Assembly: GCF_003481825.1 (NCBI RefSeq)
Contig: NZ_QULW01000035.1
Span: 1-5,662, forward strand
DNA from: Clostridium sp. OM02-18AC
GTDB taxonomy: Bacteria; Bacillota; Clostridia; Lachnospirales; Lachnospiraceae
Direction of reading: 5' to 3'
Length of the DNA: 5,662 bases
The translations under genes and the position numbers were made by a program. Of the stretch, positions 1-5,150 are shown piece after piece; positions within the stretch are counted from its first letter, which is position 1, and every line of letters begins with the position of its first letter. Below the pieces are notes generated by a model that was given only the letters and a program-made list of their open reading frames with translations, was not told where the DNA came from and ran no database searches.

Positions 1-59
1 TAGCCTAACGGCTACACTTTAGAACTTGTGAGGGTGGCAAAGCCCCCCTTCAATCCCCC
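1..59. repeat. Terminal direct repeat, left copy (circular junction)
   Basis: These 59 bases are identical to 5604-5662. The copy begins in the middle of a hairpin stem whose other arm lies just before 5604, so the natural sequence runs continuously from 5603 into position 1. This is the usual overlap left on a contig from a circular molecule and implies a 5603-bp plasmid. A real 59-bp duplication at the ends of a linear element is the alternative and is less likely, because every module here makes sense on a circle. Confidence 0.9.
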
Positions 60-105
60 TTTGAGTGACCGCAGATATGCGGTAAATTGTTGAGTGATAG
101 CCAAG
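31..105 (+). promoter_or_regulatory. Structured leader upstream of the mobilization genes
   Basis: Three small elements lie between the oriT-like hairpin and the first gene. At 31-49 a hairpin pairs AGGG-T-GGC with GCC-C-CCCT around an AAA loop, with one T/C mismatch. At 68-83 ACCGCA and TGCGGT pair around GATA. The octamer TTGAGTGA occurs at 61-68 and again at 90-97, and the second copy runs into AGTGATAGCC (93-102), which is shared with 5599-5608. The segment probably belongs to the transfer origin and/or the operator region of the mob operon. Which role each element has is inference. Confidence 0.4.
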
Positions 106-124
106 AAGAAAGAGAGGTAAAAGC

Positions 125-760
125 ATGAGTTGGGGCGAGGAACAGCAGAAAGAAATTGAGACAATCAGAGAGAGAAAAATCACAGTGAAATTGTCGGACG
201 CAGATTGTGACCGACTGGCGAGAAAGTGTGGGAAGCATGGTCTGACAATCGGAGAGCTGATAGAGAATTTTGTCGGAGATTTGGTGGGCGGTACTTACTC
301 CAATGGAAGTGATGAAAGAGATTATGCTGACCAGTGGTTCGAGCGTTGTTGGTTCGGAATGTTCCCAGAGCCTACACTGCTGAATCACTTATTGAATTTG
401 GGTTATGAACCAGAGCATTATCTGGATATGTTGGAGAACGTAGAGACAATAAAATCCGACATTGAAATTACTAAACAGAACATAGCAGAGCCAAGTGATG
501 AATGGAAAGACATTGTGTACCACAAGTATAATGATGATTTTACAAGCTATGAGTGTGTGCCTTGTTACAATAGTGTTGATGAATATATAGCAAGCGAAAA
601 AGAAGATTTAGAAAGCTATAAGGCAGACTTAGAAGAAGCACTGGAAGAACTGAAAGACATGAGAGCGGACTGGAAGCCAGAGAAAGAGCCGAACATGAAC
701 GAGGAAATCGAACTCATTAAGAAGTGGGTAAAGGAAAGAGAGGACTTCATCAATGAATAG
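125..760 (+). CDS. RHH-like mobilization accessory protein (hypothetical)
   Basis: First gene of the mobilization operon, 211 aa. The start is supported by a GAGAGG ribosome binding site at 112-117, 7 nt upstream. Residues about 18-58 look like a ribbon-helix-helix DNA-binding fold: a short strand (KITVKLSD), then two helices separated by a KHGLT turn. The middle (about 70-105) is aromatic-rich (WFERCWFGMF). The C-terminal half (about 105-211) is highly charged, rich in E, K and D, and likely a coiled coil. No catalytic motif is visible. Its stop overlaps the mobC start by 8 nt, suggesting translational coupling and a shared role at the transfer origin. It could serve as an oriT accessory factor or as the operon's autoregulator. 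I do not recognise a named family, and the function is inferred from fold and neighbours. Confidence 0.8.
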   Translation: MSWGEEQQKEIETIRERKITVKLSDADCDRLARKCGKHGLTIGELIENFVGDLVGGTYSNGSDERDYADQWFERCWFGMFPEPTLLNHLLNLGYEPEHYLDMLENVETIKSDIEITKQNIAEPSDEWKDIVYHKYNDDFTSYECVPCYNSVDEYIASEKEDLESYKADLEEALEELKDMRADWKPEKEPNMNEEIELIKKWVKEREDFINE

Positions 761-1073
761 GACAAGACCGAAGCAGATAGTTATAAGAGTGTCAGAGGAA
801 GAACTTGCACAGATAAAAGAAAAAGTAGAGCAGTCTGGAAAGAGCCAACAGCAATATATCATTGAAGCCCTCACACAGTCGAACATTGTCAATCTGGACG
901 GACTGAAAGAGATATATCCAGAGCTGAAAAGGCAAGGCAACAATCTGAACCAGATAGCCAAGAAGCTGAATGAAAATGGATATGTGGACTATAAGCAAGA
1001 GCTTCCTAACACCATGAAAGAGGTGAGAGAAGTATGGCAGTTATTAAAGCAGTATCTTCAAAAGCAGGCATAG
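753..1073 (+). CDS. mobC: MobC-family relaxosome protein
   Basis: 106-aa protein of the MobC type. Residues about 7-45 form a ribbon-helix-helix: a strand (KQIVIRVSEEEL), then helices through KVEQSGKSQQQYIIEAL. It is followed by the segment LKRQGNNLNQIAKKLNENG at about 58-76, the hallmark of the MobC/BfmC family (L-R-GNNLNQ-A--N). Family members bind oriT and help the relaxase open the DNA at the nick. The start overlaps the preceding stop by 8 nt, and an AGAGAGG site (737-743) lies 9 nt upstream. The 3' end overlaps the relaxase gene by 40 nt in another frame, so the three genes are likely translated as one coupled unit. Length is normal for the family. Confidence 0.9.
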   Translation: MNRTRPKQIVIRVSEEELAQIKEKVEQSGKSQQQYIIEALTQSNIVNLDGLKEIYPELKRQGNNLNQIAKKLNENGYVDYKQELPNTMKEVREVWQLLKQYLQKQA

Positions 1074-2149
1074 GGCAAGCACTGGACTATGTGACAAAAG
1101 AGGAAAAGACAGAGGATAAGCTTGTCAGCGGTCTGCACTGTGAACCAGATACAGTAAAGGACGAAATGCAAGCCACCAAGGAACTATGGGAGAAAACCGG
1201 GGGAAGGACATACAAGCACTTTGTCCAGAGCTACCATAAGGACGAGAAAATCACGCCGGAGCAGGCACACAGGAACGCCTTACAGCTTGCAGAGAATACG
1301 TCGGCATGGAAAGGGTTTGAGGTGCTTGTGGCTACCCATAAGGACAAAAAACATATCCATACGCACTTTATCGTCAATTCCGTCAATTTTGAGGACGGGC
1401 ACAAGCTGCAGTGGAGCAGCGCCGACCTGCAGGAGCTGAAGGAGCGGTGCAACGCACAGAGCAGGGAGCAGGGGCTACACGTCTCAGAAAAGGGAAAGAC
1501 CTTTGAAGGAGCGGAACGTGAGGAAACAGTGGCATGGAAAAAAGAGACGTACCAGCTTCTGAAGCAGGCGGAGCAGGGGAAAGTGAAAAGCTATGTCCAG
1601 GACATTGCCCTGGCAGTCCTGGACTGTAAGGAAACAGCGACCAGCCGGGAAAGCTTTATTCGGCTGATGAATGAAAGAGGGTACGGAGTGGACTGGCAGG
1701 ACAGCCACAAATACATCACATATACCGACTTAGCAAGGAAGCAGGCAGGAGAAAAGGCTTGCAAAATTCGTAATAATAAGCTGGAAAAATACTACAACAT
1801 GGGTTTTGGAAAGGAGGAACTGGAGCATGAGTTTGAGAGAAATGCACGAACAGCAGAAGTCAGAGCAGGCAAGTCCGAGAGAACGGATCCAAGAACTGAA
1901 CCGTCAGAGCCGGACAGAGCTGGAGAACAGCCTGCTGAAGGAAGCCTTAGCTTTGTCGAGCGAGAGCTGCGAGGAATTGATGAAGCAGTCAAATCAAGGA
2001 CAAGCAAGGGCAGAGCAGAACAGGCAGAGAGACGCCGAGCTGAGCAGGCAGCTCATCAGCGAGCTGAAGAAGCAAGTCGAGCAGTTAGAGAACAGCAACG
2101 AACTACTTCAGAACGCCATATCAGCCGGAATTGGGAGCCTGAGAGATGA
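1034..2149 (+). CDS. mobA: MOB_P-type relaxase (MobA/VirD2 family)
   Basis: 371-aa DNA-nicking relaxase. It would cut one strand at oriT, stay bound to the 5' end through a tyrosine and pilot the strand into a recipient. Visible motifs are the N-terminal nucleophile candidate Tyr19 in ALDYVTKEE (motif I), HFVQSYHKDE at about 62-71 (motif II region), and the metal-binding signature H102-x-D104-xx-H107-x-H109-x-H111 followed by FIVNS (motif III). The start at 1034 has AAAGAGGTGA 8 nt upstream, inside the mobC end. The folded relaxase region appears to end near residue 265. The last 105 residues are Arg/Glu/Ala-rich and low in complexity, and the DNA there also encodes the MobB-like protein in another frame. 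No type IV secretion genes are present, so transfer would depend on a helper element. Confidence 0.93.
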   Translation: MAVIKAVSSKAGIGQALDYVTKEEKTEDKLVSGLHCEPDTVKDEMQATKELWEKTGGRTYKHFVQSYHKDEKITPEQAHRNALQLAENTSAWKGFEVLVATHKDKKHIHTHFIVNSVNFEDGHKLQWSSADLQELKERCNAQSREQGLHVSEKGKTFEGAEREETVAWKKETYQLLKQAEQGKVKSYVQDIALAVLDCKETATSRESFIRLMNERGYGVDWQDSHKYITYTDLARKQAGEKACKIRNNKLEKYYNMGFGKEELEHEFERNARTAEVRAGKSERTDPRTEPSEPDRAGEQPAEGSLSFVERELRGIDEAVKSRTSKGRAEQAERRRAEQAAHQRAEEASRAVREQQRTTSERHISRNWEPER

Positions 2150-2405
2150 GGTCAGAGAAAGTACCGTCCAAGAGGTAAAAAAGGCGTTACAGGCGAATAT
2201 AGAGGCGGTACAGAAGGCAACAAAAGCTCTTGAAAAGCAGTCTGATACGCTTACAAGCGTAATGAAGCAGAAAGTCCGGGAGCTGGAGGAAAGCAAAAAC
2301 AGCTTTTTCAGATATGAGGGCTTGAAGATATACCTGTTTTGGGGCGGTATGGTCTGTAATATTGGGACGTTTTTGATAGTGTTATATTATTTATTTGTCA
2401 AGTAA
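1827..2405 (+). CDS. MobB-like coiled-coil membrane protein, overlapping relaxase
   Basis: 192-aa product from an ATG at 1827, preceded by a strong AAGGAGG site (1811-1817) with 9-nt spacing. This start is better than the upstream in-frame TTG at 1806. Residues about 1-155 are a long, Gln/Glu/Lys/Leu-rich helix with heptad character, and residues about 166-190 form one hydrophobic transmembrane segment (YLFWGGMVCNIGTFLIVLYY) near the C terminus. The first 323 nt overlap the relaxase tail in a different frame; the remainder is unique. This resembles mobB of RSF1010/R1162 and the ColE1 mob genes, small proteins nested in the relaxase gene. R1162 MobB has a membrane helix and helps the relaxosome dock with the transport machinery. 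Assignment as a functional MobB analogue is inference from arrangement and topology. Confidence 0.8.
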   Translation: MSLREMHEQQKSEQASPRERIQELNRQSRTELENSLLKEALALSSESCEELMKQSNQGQARAEQNRQRDAELSRQLISELKKQVEQLENSNELLQNAISAGIGSLRDEVRESTVQEVKKALQANIEAVQKATKALEKQSDTLTSVMKQKVRELEESKNSFFRYEGLKIYLFWGGMVCNIGTFLIVLYYLFVK

Positions 2406-2444
2406 AGTTTTATAAAAATGTTATATATAATTAATGTTTTTTTG

Positions 2445-2539
2445 TTGAAAATATAGTATAGTAAAACAAAAAGGAGGGGATGCCAATGTACTTGTTGCTT
2501 TAGATGCTATAAAAATACATTGACATAGGAGGAAAATTA
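2445..2539 (+). promoter_or_regulatory. AT-rich promoter/leader region of the cargo gene
   Basis: No clear terminator follows the mob operon (2406-2444 is AT-rich with only the short palindrome TTATATATAA at 2421-2430), so some read-through into the cargo gene is possible. Two overlapping TATAGT hexamers (2452-2457 and 2457-2462) could be -10 elements, but I find no convincing -35 at the right distance. Downstream, CAATGTA (2484-2490) and TACATTG (2516-2522) form a perfect 7-bp inverted repeat enclosing the mini-ORF at 2486-2503, and may fold in the mRNA. The gene's own AGGAGG (2527-2532) lies just beyond this hairpin. Confidence 0.35.
2486..2503 (+). CDS. Possible five-codon leader peptide
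   Basis: ATG-TAC-TTG-TTG-CTT-TAG encodes MYLLL and stops. It sits 8 nt after a perfect AGGAGG (2472-2477, within AAGGAGGGG), a stronger initiation signal than many real genes here. Its start codon lies in the left arm of a 7-bp inverted repeat (2484-2490 with 2516-2522), and the main cargo gene begins 36 nt after its stop. It could be a leader whose translation affects the cargo gene, or the relic of a lost gene start. An alternative ATG at 2480 would add two codons but is too close to the binding site. Confidence 0.35.
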   Translation: MYLLL

Positions 2540-3094
2540 ATGAGAAATATTCGCAGATCTGTAGCGTTAGCTTTGGCAGCAATAATGATGATGGCTATGA
2601 ATATGGTTAGTTTTGCAGCAGATACAGCTCCTGCTGAAACCGAGGCGGTAGAATCGGTGACTCGTTCAACTAATGGAGAATCTGTTTTGCTGGATAAAGT
2701 ATATTTTGCGTGTGATGGAAAAAACACAATTTCTTCTCGAGAACCTATTCCTGCTACAGCTTTAGATATTGAAAATAGAATTTTAGGAAGTATGGAGTAT
2801 TTTTATGATGGTTTAGATTCATCTGGAAGACCGCAGTACACAGTTAAGGCATCTATGACGTCTAATCCATTAAAATTAAAATCCAGTAAACTTGTAACAA
2901 GAGCTGAAGGAGTAAATAGTTGGCATACAAATGAAGAAGATCATAATGGGTATACAGGAACTAATTCTCGAAGCTATGTATATACGACTCCGAATCCACC
3001 ATCAAATCCATATTGTGAAGCAATATTAACCGCAACTGATGAGAAAGGTGACGAATACGCAGTATGGAAAGGAACTCTTCGTGATGCTAAGTAG
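2540..3094 (+). CDS. Secreted protein of unknown function (cargo gene)
   Basis: 184-aa preprotein starting 7 nt after a perfect AGGAGG. Residues 1-26 are a clear Sec signal peptide: a positive n-region (RNIRR), a hydrophobic core of Ala, Leu and Met, and a likely cleavage after S-F-A at residue 26. The mature protein (about 158 aa) begins with an acidic, Thr/Ala/Glu-rich linker (28-48). It then becomes polar and probably beta-rich, with many Tyr, Asn, Ser and Thr residues and only two cysteines (Cys58, Cys159) that could form a disulfide. There is no LPXTG anchor, lipobox or second membrane segment, so it is probably released. The gene is visibly more AT-rich than the mob and rep genes, suggesting separate origin. 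I recognise no family; a bacteriocin-like, adhesin-like or immunity role is possible but unsupported. Confidence 0.8.
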   Translation: MRNIRRSVALALAAIMMMAMNMVSFAADTAPAETEAVESVTRSTNGESVLLDKVYFACDGKNTISSREPIPATALDIENRILGSMEYFYDGLDSSGRPQYTVKASMTSNPLKLKSSKLVTRAEGVNSWHTNEEDHNGYTGTNSRSYVYTTPNPPSNPYCEAILTATDEKGDEYAVWKGTLRDAK

Positions 3095-3134
3095 AAAATA
3101 CTGAAATATTGGTAAGAGTAGTGATGAAAATAAG

Positions 3135-3181
3135 AGGGAGTGAAGTGAGGATGAGATATTCTTAATTCACTCCCTTTTTTT
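3135..3181 (+). terminator. Rho-independent terminator of the cargo gene (also repeat R0 hairpin)
   Basis: AGGGAGTGAA (3135-3144) pairs perfectly with TTCACTCCCT (3166-3175) and is followed by a run of seven T's (3175-3181), 41 nt after the cargo stop codon. The stem and the preceding bases are recognisably a diverged copy of the hairpins in the repeat array immediately downstream, which lack the T run. Confidence 0.85.
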
Positions 3182-3234
3182 AGAGGTCAAAAAGGTGCAA
3201 TAAATTCATTGATAAGATAAGCGATAAGGGCGAG

Positions 3235-3276
3235 AGGGAGTGAGGTGTAGATATTGACACCAAAAAGGCACTCCCT
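3235..3276. repeat. Hairpin of repeat R1
   Basis: AGGGAGTG (3235-3242) pairs with CACTCCCT (3269-3276), and a second stem nests inside it: GGTGT (3244-3248) with ACACC (3257-3261). The arm is followed by TTATACTTG rather than a T run, so it should not terminate transcription well. Confidence 0.7.
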
Positions 3277-3333
3277 TATACTTGATGGAAAAAGGTAAAA
3301 TACTTCATTGATAAGATAAGCGGTGAAGGCGAG

Positions 3334-3375
3334 AGGGAGTGAGGTGTAGATATTGACACCAAAAAGGCACTCCCT
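3334..3375. repeat. Hairpin of repeat R2
   Basis: Identical to the R1 hairpin, 99 bp downstream: outer stem 3334-3341 with 3368-3375, inner stem 3343-3347 with 3356-3360. Identity over the loops as well as the stems suggests a recent duplication or selection on the whole unit. Confidence 0.7.
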
Positions 3376-3441
3376 TATACTTGAGAGAAAAAGGTGCAAA
3401 AATCTATTGATAAGATTAGCGGTCAGGCGGAGTAAGGGCAG

Positions 3442-3457
3442 TATATTATATAATATA
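3442..3457. promoter_or_regulatory. 16-bp perfect AT palindrome with rep -10 element
   Basis: TATATTATATAATATA is its own reverse complement. It contains a consensus TATAAT (3449-3454), a plausible -10 for the replication gene 22 nt downstream; no good -35 is visible, so an activator or Rep itself may be involved. It also lies between the repeat array and rep, where an AT-rich unwinding element is expected in an iteron origin. It may serve as promoter, operator or unwinding site. Confidence 0.5.
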
Positions 3458-3475
3458 TCTAAGTAGGAGAAAAAT

Positions 3476-4858
3476 ATGCGTAGAAATACAAAAACAATGT
3501 ATGAGTGGAGAAAGGTATATAGGGATAAAGAGGAGCTGATGTTGGAGAGAGGTTTTCCAGAGGTCAGCCCCCATGAGTTCTATCGTGACTTGTTCCCAGA
3601 GGGGAGCTTACAGAGTGCAGAGCATGACGGAAAAGGAAATGTGATTGCAACCCAGATAAGACCATCTGGAAAGGGAAGAACGAAGCAGTGGGTTATAGAT
3701 GATAGTCTGAATATGCTTGATAAGGTCATAGGGGACGAGTTCGGACTGATACCGCCTATCACGTTCTATGGCAAGACACACACGAAGCAGAACGCACATG
3801 AACTGTATGCGGTTGCAATAGATATTGATTATGTCGGAAAACAGCAGTTGAAGAACCTCTTGAAGCAATTCGGGAACGGAGTACAGCTCCGACCGACCTA
3901 CCTTGTGAGTTCTGGAAAGGGTGTCCATGCCTATTACTTTTTGAAAGAGCCAGTACAGTTGTATCATAATCTGGAAGATACCCTTGCGGAGCTGAAAGAA
4001 GCATTTATCCGCAGACTATGGAACGATACGAGCAGTATCAGACCAGACAGCCCAGATATAACAGGTATCTATCAAGGCTTTAGGTGTGTTGGGAGCCAGA
4101 GCAAGCTGGGGGCAGACTTCCCAGTGAAAGCCTATAAGATGTCGGATAACCGCTATACTCTGGAAGATATAAAGGACAGCATACCGAACTGTAAGGTTGA
4201 TTTATCGGTACTTACAGAGAAGCCGAAGAAAGAAAAGAGTAAGCTGTCACTGGACGAAGCAAAGAAGCTGTACCCAGAGTGGTATCAAGAGCGAGTTGTA
4301 GAGGGCAGACCGAAGAAAAAAGGCACATGGGTGTGTAATGAAGCCCTTTATGAGTGGTGGAAGAACAAGATTTTTACCGAAGTAAAGGTAGGCGGTAGGT
4401 ACTTCTCAATCATGGCATTGTGTGCGTATGGCTTGAAATGTGGCATATCTGAAAGACGAATAAGGCAAGATGCCTATTCATTTTTGGAGCATCTGGAGAG
4501 CCTTACAGATGATGAGGACAACCATTTTACAAGGGAAGATGTAAAGGACGCATTGAAAGCCCTCAAAGCTGATAACAAGCTACTTTCGACTATGGCAAGC
4601 CGAGAATGGATAGAGAAGCAGACGAAAGTTGTCATACCGCCAAATAAGAGGAACGGCAGAAAGCAAGCCACGCACTTAAAAATCGCACGTTTTACCCTTG
4701 AAACAATGAATGAGGACAGGGGCAAAGCTCTACAAGGGAGACCAGACAAGGCGAAGATTGTCGAAGAATGGAGAGAAAGCAACCCTCTGGGAACAAAAGC
4801 GGACTGCATCCGAGAGACAGGACTTGCAAAGCATACGGTTTATAAGTGGTGGAAGTAG
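3476..4858 (+). CDS. rep: Plasmid replication protein, AEP/primase-polymerase-like with C-terminal HTH
   Basis: 460-aa probable replication initiator. The start has AGGAG (3465-3469) 6 nt upstream. The N-terminal half carries motifs of archaeo-eukaryotic-type primases: the metal-binding pair D116-x-D118 in YAVAIDIDY, then SSGKGVHAYYF with His151, then a third acidic site (Asp191 or Asp194) followed by GFRCVGSQSK, which resembles the nucleotide-contacting R--G--SK segment. Residues about 255-370 look helical, with a PriCT-like stretch at about 305-365. The extreme C terminus (about 438-459, TKADCIRETGLAKHTVYKWW) is a helix-turn-helix that could read the upstream repeats. Such proteins combine initiation and priming, implying theta-type rather than rolling-circle replication. 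Family assignment is from motifs only; the specific named family is uncertain. Confidence 0.85.
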   Translation: MRRNTKTMYEWRKVYRDKEELMLERGFPEVSPHEFYRDLFPEGSLQSAEHDGKGNVIATQIRPSGKGRTKQWVIDDSLNMLDKVIGDEFGLIPPITFYGKTHTKQNAHELYAVAIDIDYVGKQQLKNLLKQFGNGVQLRPTYLVSSGKGVHAYYFLKEPVQLYHNLEDTLAELKEAFIRRLWNDTSSIRPDSPDITGIYQGFRCVGSQSKLGADFPVKAYKMSDNRYTLEDIKDSIPNCKVDLSVLTEKPKKEKSKLSLDEAKKLYPEWYQERVVEGRPKKKGTWVCNEALYEWWKNKIFTEVKVGGRYFSIMALCAYGLKCGISERRIRQDAYSFLEHLESLTDDEDNHFTREDVKDALKALKADNKLLSTMASREWIEKQTKVVIPPNKRNGRKQATHLKIARFTLETMNEDRGKALQGRPDKAKIVEEWRESNPLGTKADCIRETGLAKHTVYKWWK

Positions 4859-4865
4859 GGCATAC

Positions 4866-4894
4866 TTGAAATGCTGAAAGGCATATGCTATAAT
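4866..4894 (+). promoter_or_regulatory. Strong promoter of antitoxin RNA II
   Basis: TTGAAA (4866-4871), a 17-bp spacer and TATAAT (4889-4894), with an extended -10 (TGC directly before TATAAT). It begins 7 nt after the rep stop codon. GGCAT (4880-4884) and ATGCC (4893-4897) form a small inverted repeat around the -10. No open reading frame follows before the terminator at 4937-4969, so it must drive a short non-coding RNA. Confidence 0.8.
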
Positions 4895-4904
4895 GCCAGT
4901 AGGC

Positions 4905-4933
4905 AAGAAAGACGAAAGTGCTCATTGTGGCAC
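4905..4933 (+). repeat. Direct repeats DRa/DRb, antitoxin copy
   Basis: AAGAAAGACGAAA (4905-4917), a 3-nt linker, then CTCATTGTGGCAC (4921-4933). It matches 5080-5110 in 25 of 26 repeat positions, with a different linker. This is the antisense determinant of RNA II. Confidence 0.8.
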
Positions 4934-4935
4934 GC

Positions 4936-4970
4936 AAAAAGCCCCGGAGTTGCGACCTCCGGGGCTTTTC
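4936..4970. terminator. Shared bidirectional terminator of RNA I and RNA II
   Basis: GCCCCGGAG (4941-4949) pairs perfectly with CTCCGGGGC (4957-4965) around a 7-nt loop. TTTT follows on the plus strand, and AAAAA at 4936-4940 gives TTTTT on the minus strand. It can thus end both convergent transcripts of the toxin-antitoxin locus and also backs up rep termination. Confidence 0.9.
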
Positions 4971-5015
4971 TATTCCGTTGTGGCAAGGTGGCTTATGCCT
5001 TAGGCTGGCTACCGC

Positions 5016-5102
5016 CTATTTATCTCCGTCCAGCCATTTGCAGATGTAGTAGGCGACTACACTTGCCAAGACAGAGAGTAAGAAAGACGAAAATATACTC
5101 AT
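5016..5102 (-). CDS. Fst-like small membrane toxin (type I toxin-antitoxin)
   Basis: 28-aa peptide. Residues 3-21 (IFSSFLLSVLASVVAYYIC) form one hydrophobic membrane helix, followed by a polar charged tail KWLDGDK. Fst-family toxins share this design: about 30 residues, one membrane helix, then a basic/Trp-Leu-Asp motif and an acidic tail; they insert in the membrane of plasmid-free cells. The ATG at 5102 is chosen because AAAGGGGGTG lies 9 nt upstream, close to the AAGGAGGTG consensus. The frame stays open upstream to an ATG at 5213, but that would begin before the promoter and lacks a binding site. It lacks the proline common in Fst helices, so it may be a divergent or separate family. Toxicity is inferred from architecture. 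Confidence 0.8.
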   Translation of the reverse strand: MSIFSSFLLSVLASVVAYYICKWLDGDK

Positions 5103-5110
5103 GGTGGCAC
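5080..5110 (+). repeat. Direct repeats DRa/DRb, toxin copy
   Basis: AAGAAAGACGAAA (5080-5092), a 5-nt linker, then CTCATGGTGGCAC (5098-5110). The toxin start codon (minus strand, 5102-5100) lies within the second block. The linker differs from the antitoxin copy in length and sequence, as expected if only the pairing blocks are conserved. Confidence 0.8.
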
Positions 5111-5138
5111 ACCCCCTTTCTGTACCTGTATAGGGGTG
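5110..5138 (-). promoter_or_regulatory. Upstream helix sequestering the toxin ribosome binding site
   Basis: In RNA I, CACCCC (minus strand, 5138-5133) can pair with GGGGTG (5115-5110), which is part of the AAAGGGGGTG ribosome binding site. The loop is 17 nt. A stem of this kind controls fst translation in pAD1; here it would slow toxin translation so that RNA II can bind first. Confidence 0.55.
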
Positions 5139-5150
5139 GTAGCGTTGCCC

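Larger units (their letters stand above)
3108..3430 (+). repeat. Array of four ~99-bp direct repeats, candidate replication origin (iteron-like)
   Basis: A core ATTGATAAGATAAGCG recurs at 3208 and 3307, with near copies at 3406 (one change) and 3108 (several changes). Spacings are 100, 99 and 99 bp. Copies R1 (from 3189) and R2 (from 3289) are almost identical: a 19-nt block (3205-3223 and 3304-3322) and a 57-nt block (3229-3285 and 3328-3384) match exactly. R3 (from 3388) keeps the leader AAAAAGGTGCAA and the core, then runs out. R0 is diverged and overlaps the cargo terminator. A spaced repeat array directly upstream of a replication gene is the classic layout of an iteron origin bound by Rep. 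The long unit and built-in hairpins are unusual for iterons, so a copy-control or structural role is also possible. Confidence 0.75.
4901..4970 (+). ncRNA. Antitoxin RNA II of an Fst/par-like type I toxin-antitoxin locus
   Basis: Predicted transcript of about 70 nt, from roughly 7 nt after the -10 to the T tract of the terminator. It has no ribosome binding site or ORF. Bases 4905-4917 equal 5080-5092 (13/13) and bases 4921-4933 match 5098-5110 (12/13). The toxin RNA is transcribed from the opposite strand over the second copies, so these shared segments are complementary between the two RNAs. They cover toxin codons 4-8 and the toxin start codon, respectively. RNA II should therefore block toxin translation in trans. 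Both RNAs also contain the terminator stem, whose complementary loops could start pairing, as in par of pAD1. Exact ends are predicted, not seen. Confidence 0.75.
4936..5145 (-). ncRNA. Toxin mRNA, RNA I (predicted transcript)
   Basis: Predicted minus-strand transcript of about 210 nt from the promoter at 5151-5179 to the shared terminator. It carries a 5' stem that hides the ribosome binding site (5110-5138), the 28-codon toxin ORF, an internal 6-bp hairpin in the coding region (5045-5050 with 5056-5061) and about 45 nt of 3' leader to the terminator. From memory, the par RNA I and RNA II of pAD1 are close to 210 and 65 nt, so both predicted sizes fit that model. Confidence 0.7.

Noticed and set aside
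1806..1826. TTG start adding seven residues to the MobB-like protein
   Set aside because: The strong AAGGAGG at 1811-1817 would lie inside the gene; the ATG at 1827 is correctly spaced from it.
2520..2548. TTGACA at 2520-2525 as a -35 for the cargo gene
   Set aside because: It sits immediately before the cargo ribosome binding site, and any -10 would fall within the coding region with no match to TATAAT.
3187..3399. 70-aa minus-strand frame with internally repeated protein sequence
   Set aside because: The repetition comes from the DNA repeats R1 and R2. There is no ribosome binding site, and the frame crosses the hairpins.
3189..3430. CRISPR array
   Set aside because: Units are about 99 bp, adjacent, and nearly identical across their length, so there are no unique spacers; no cas genes are present.
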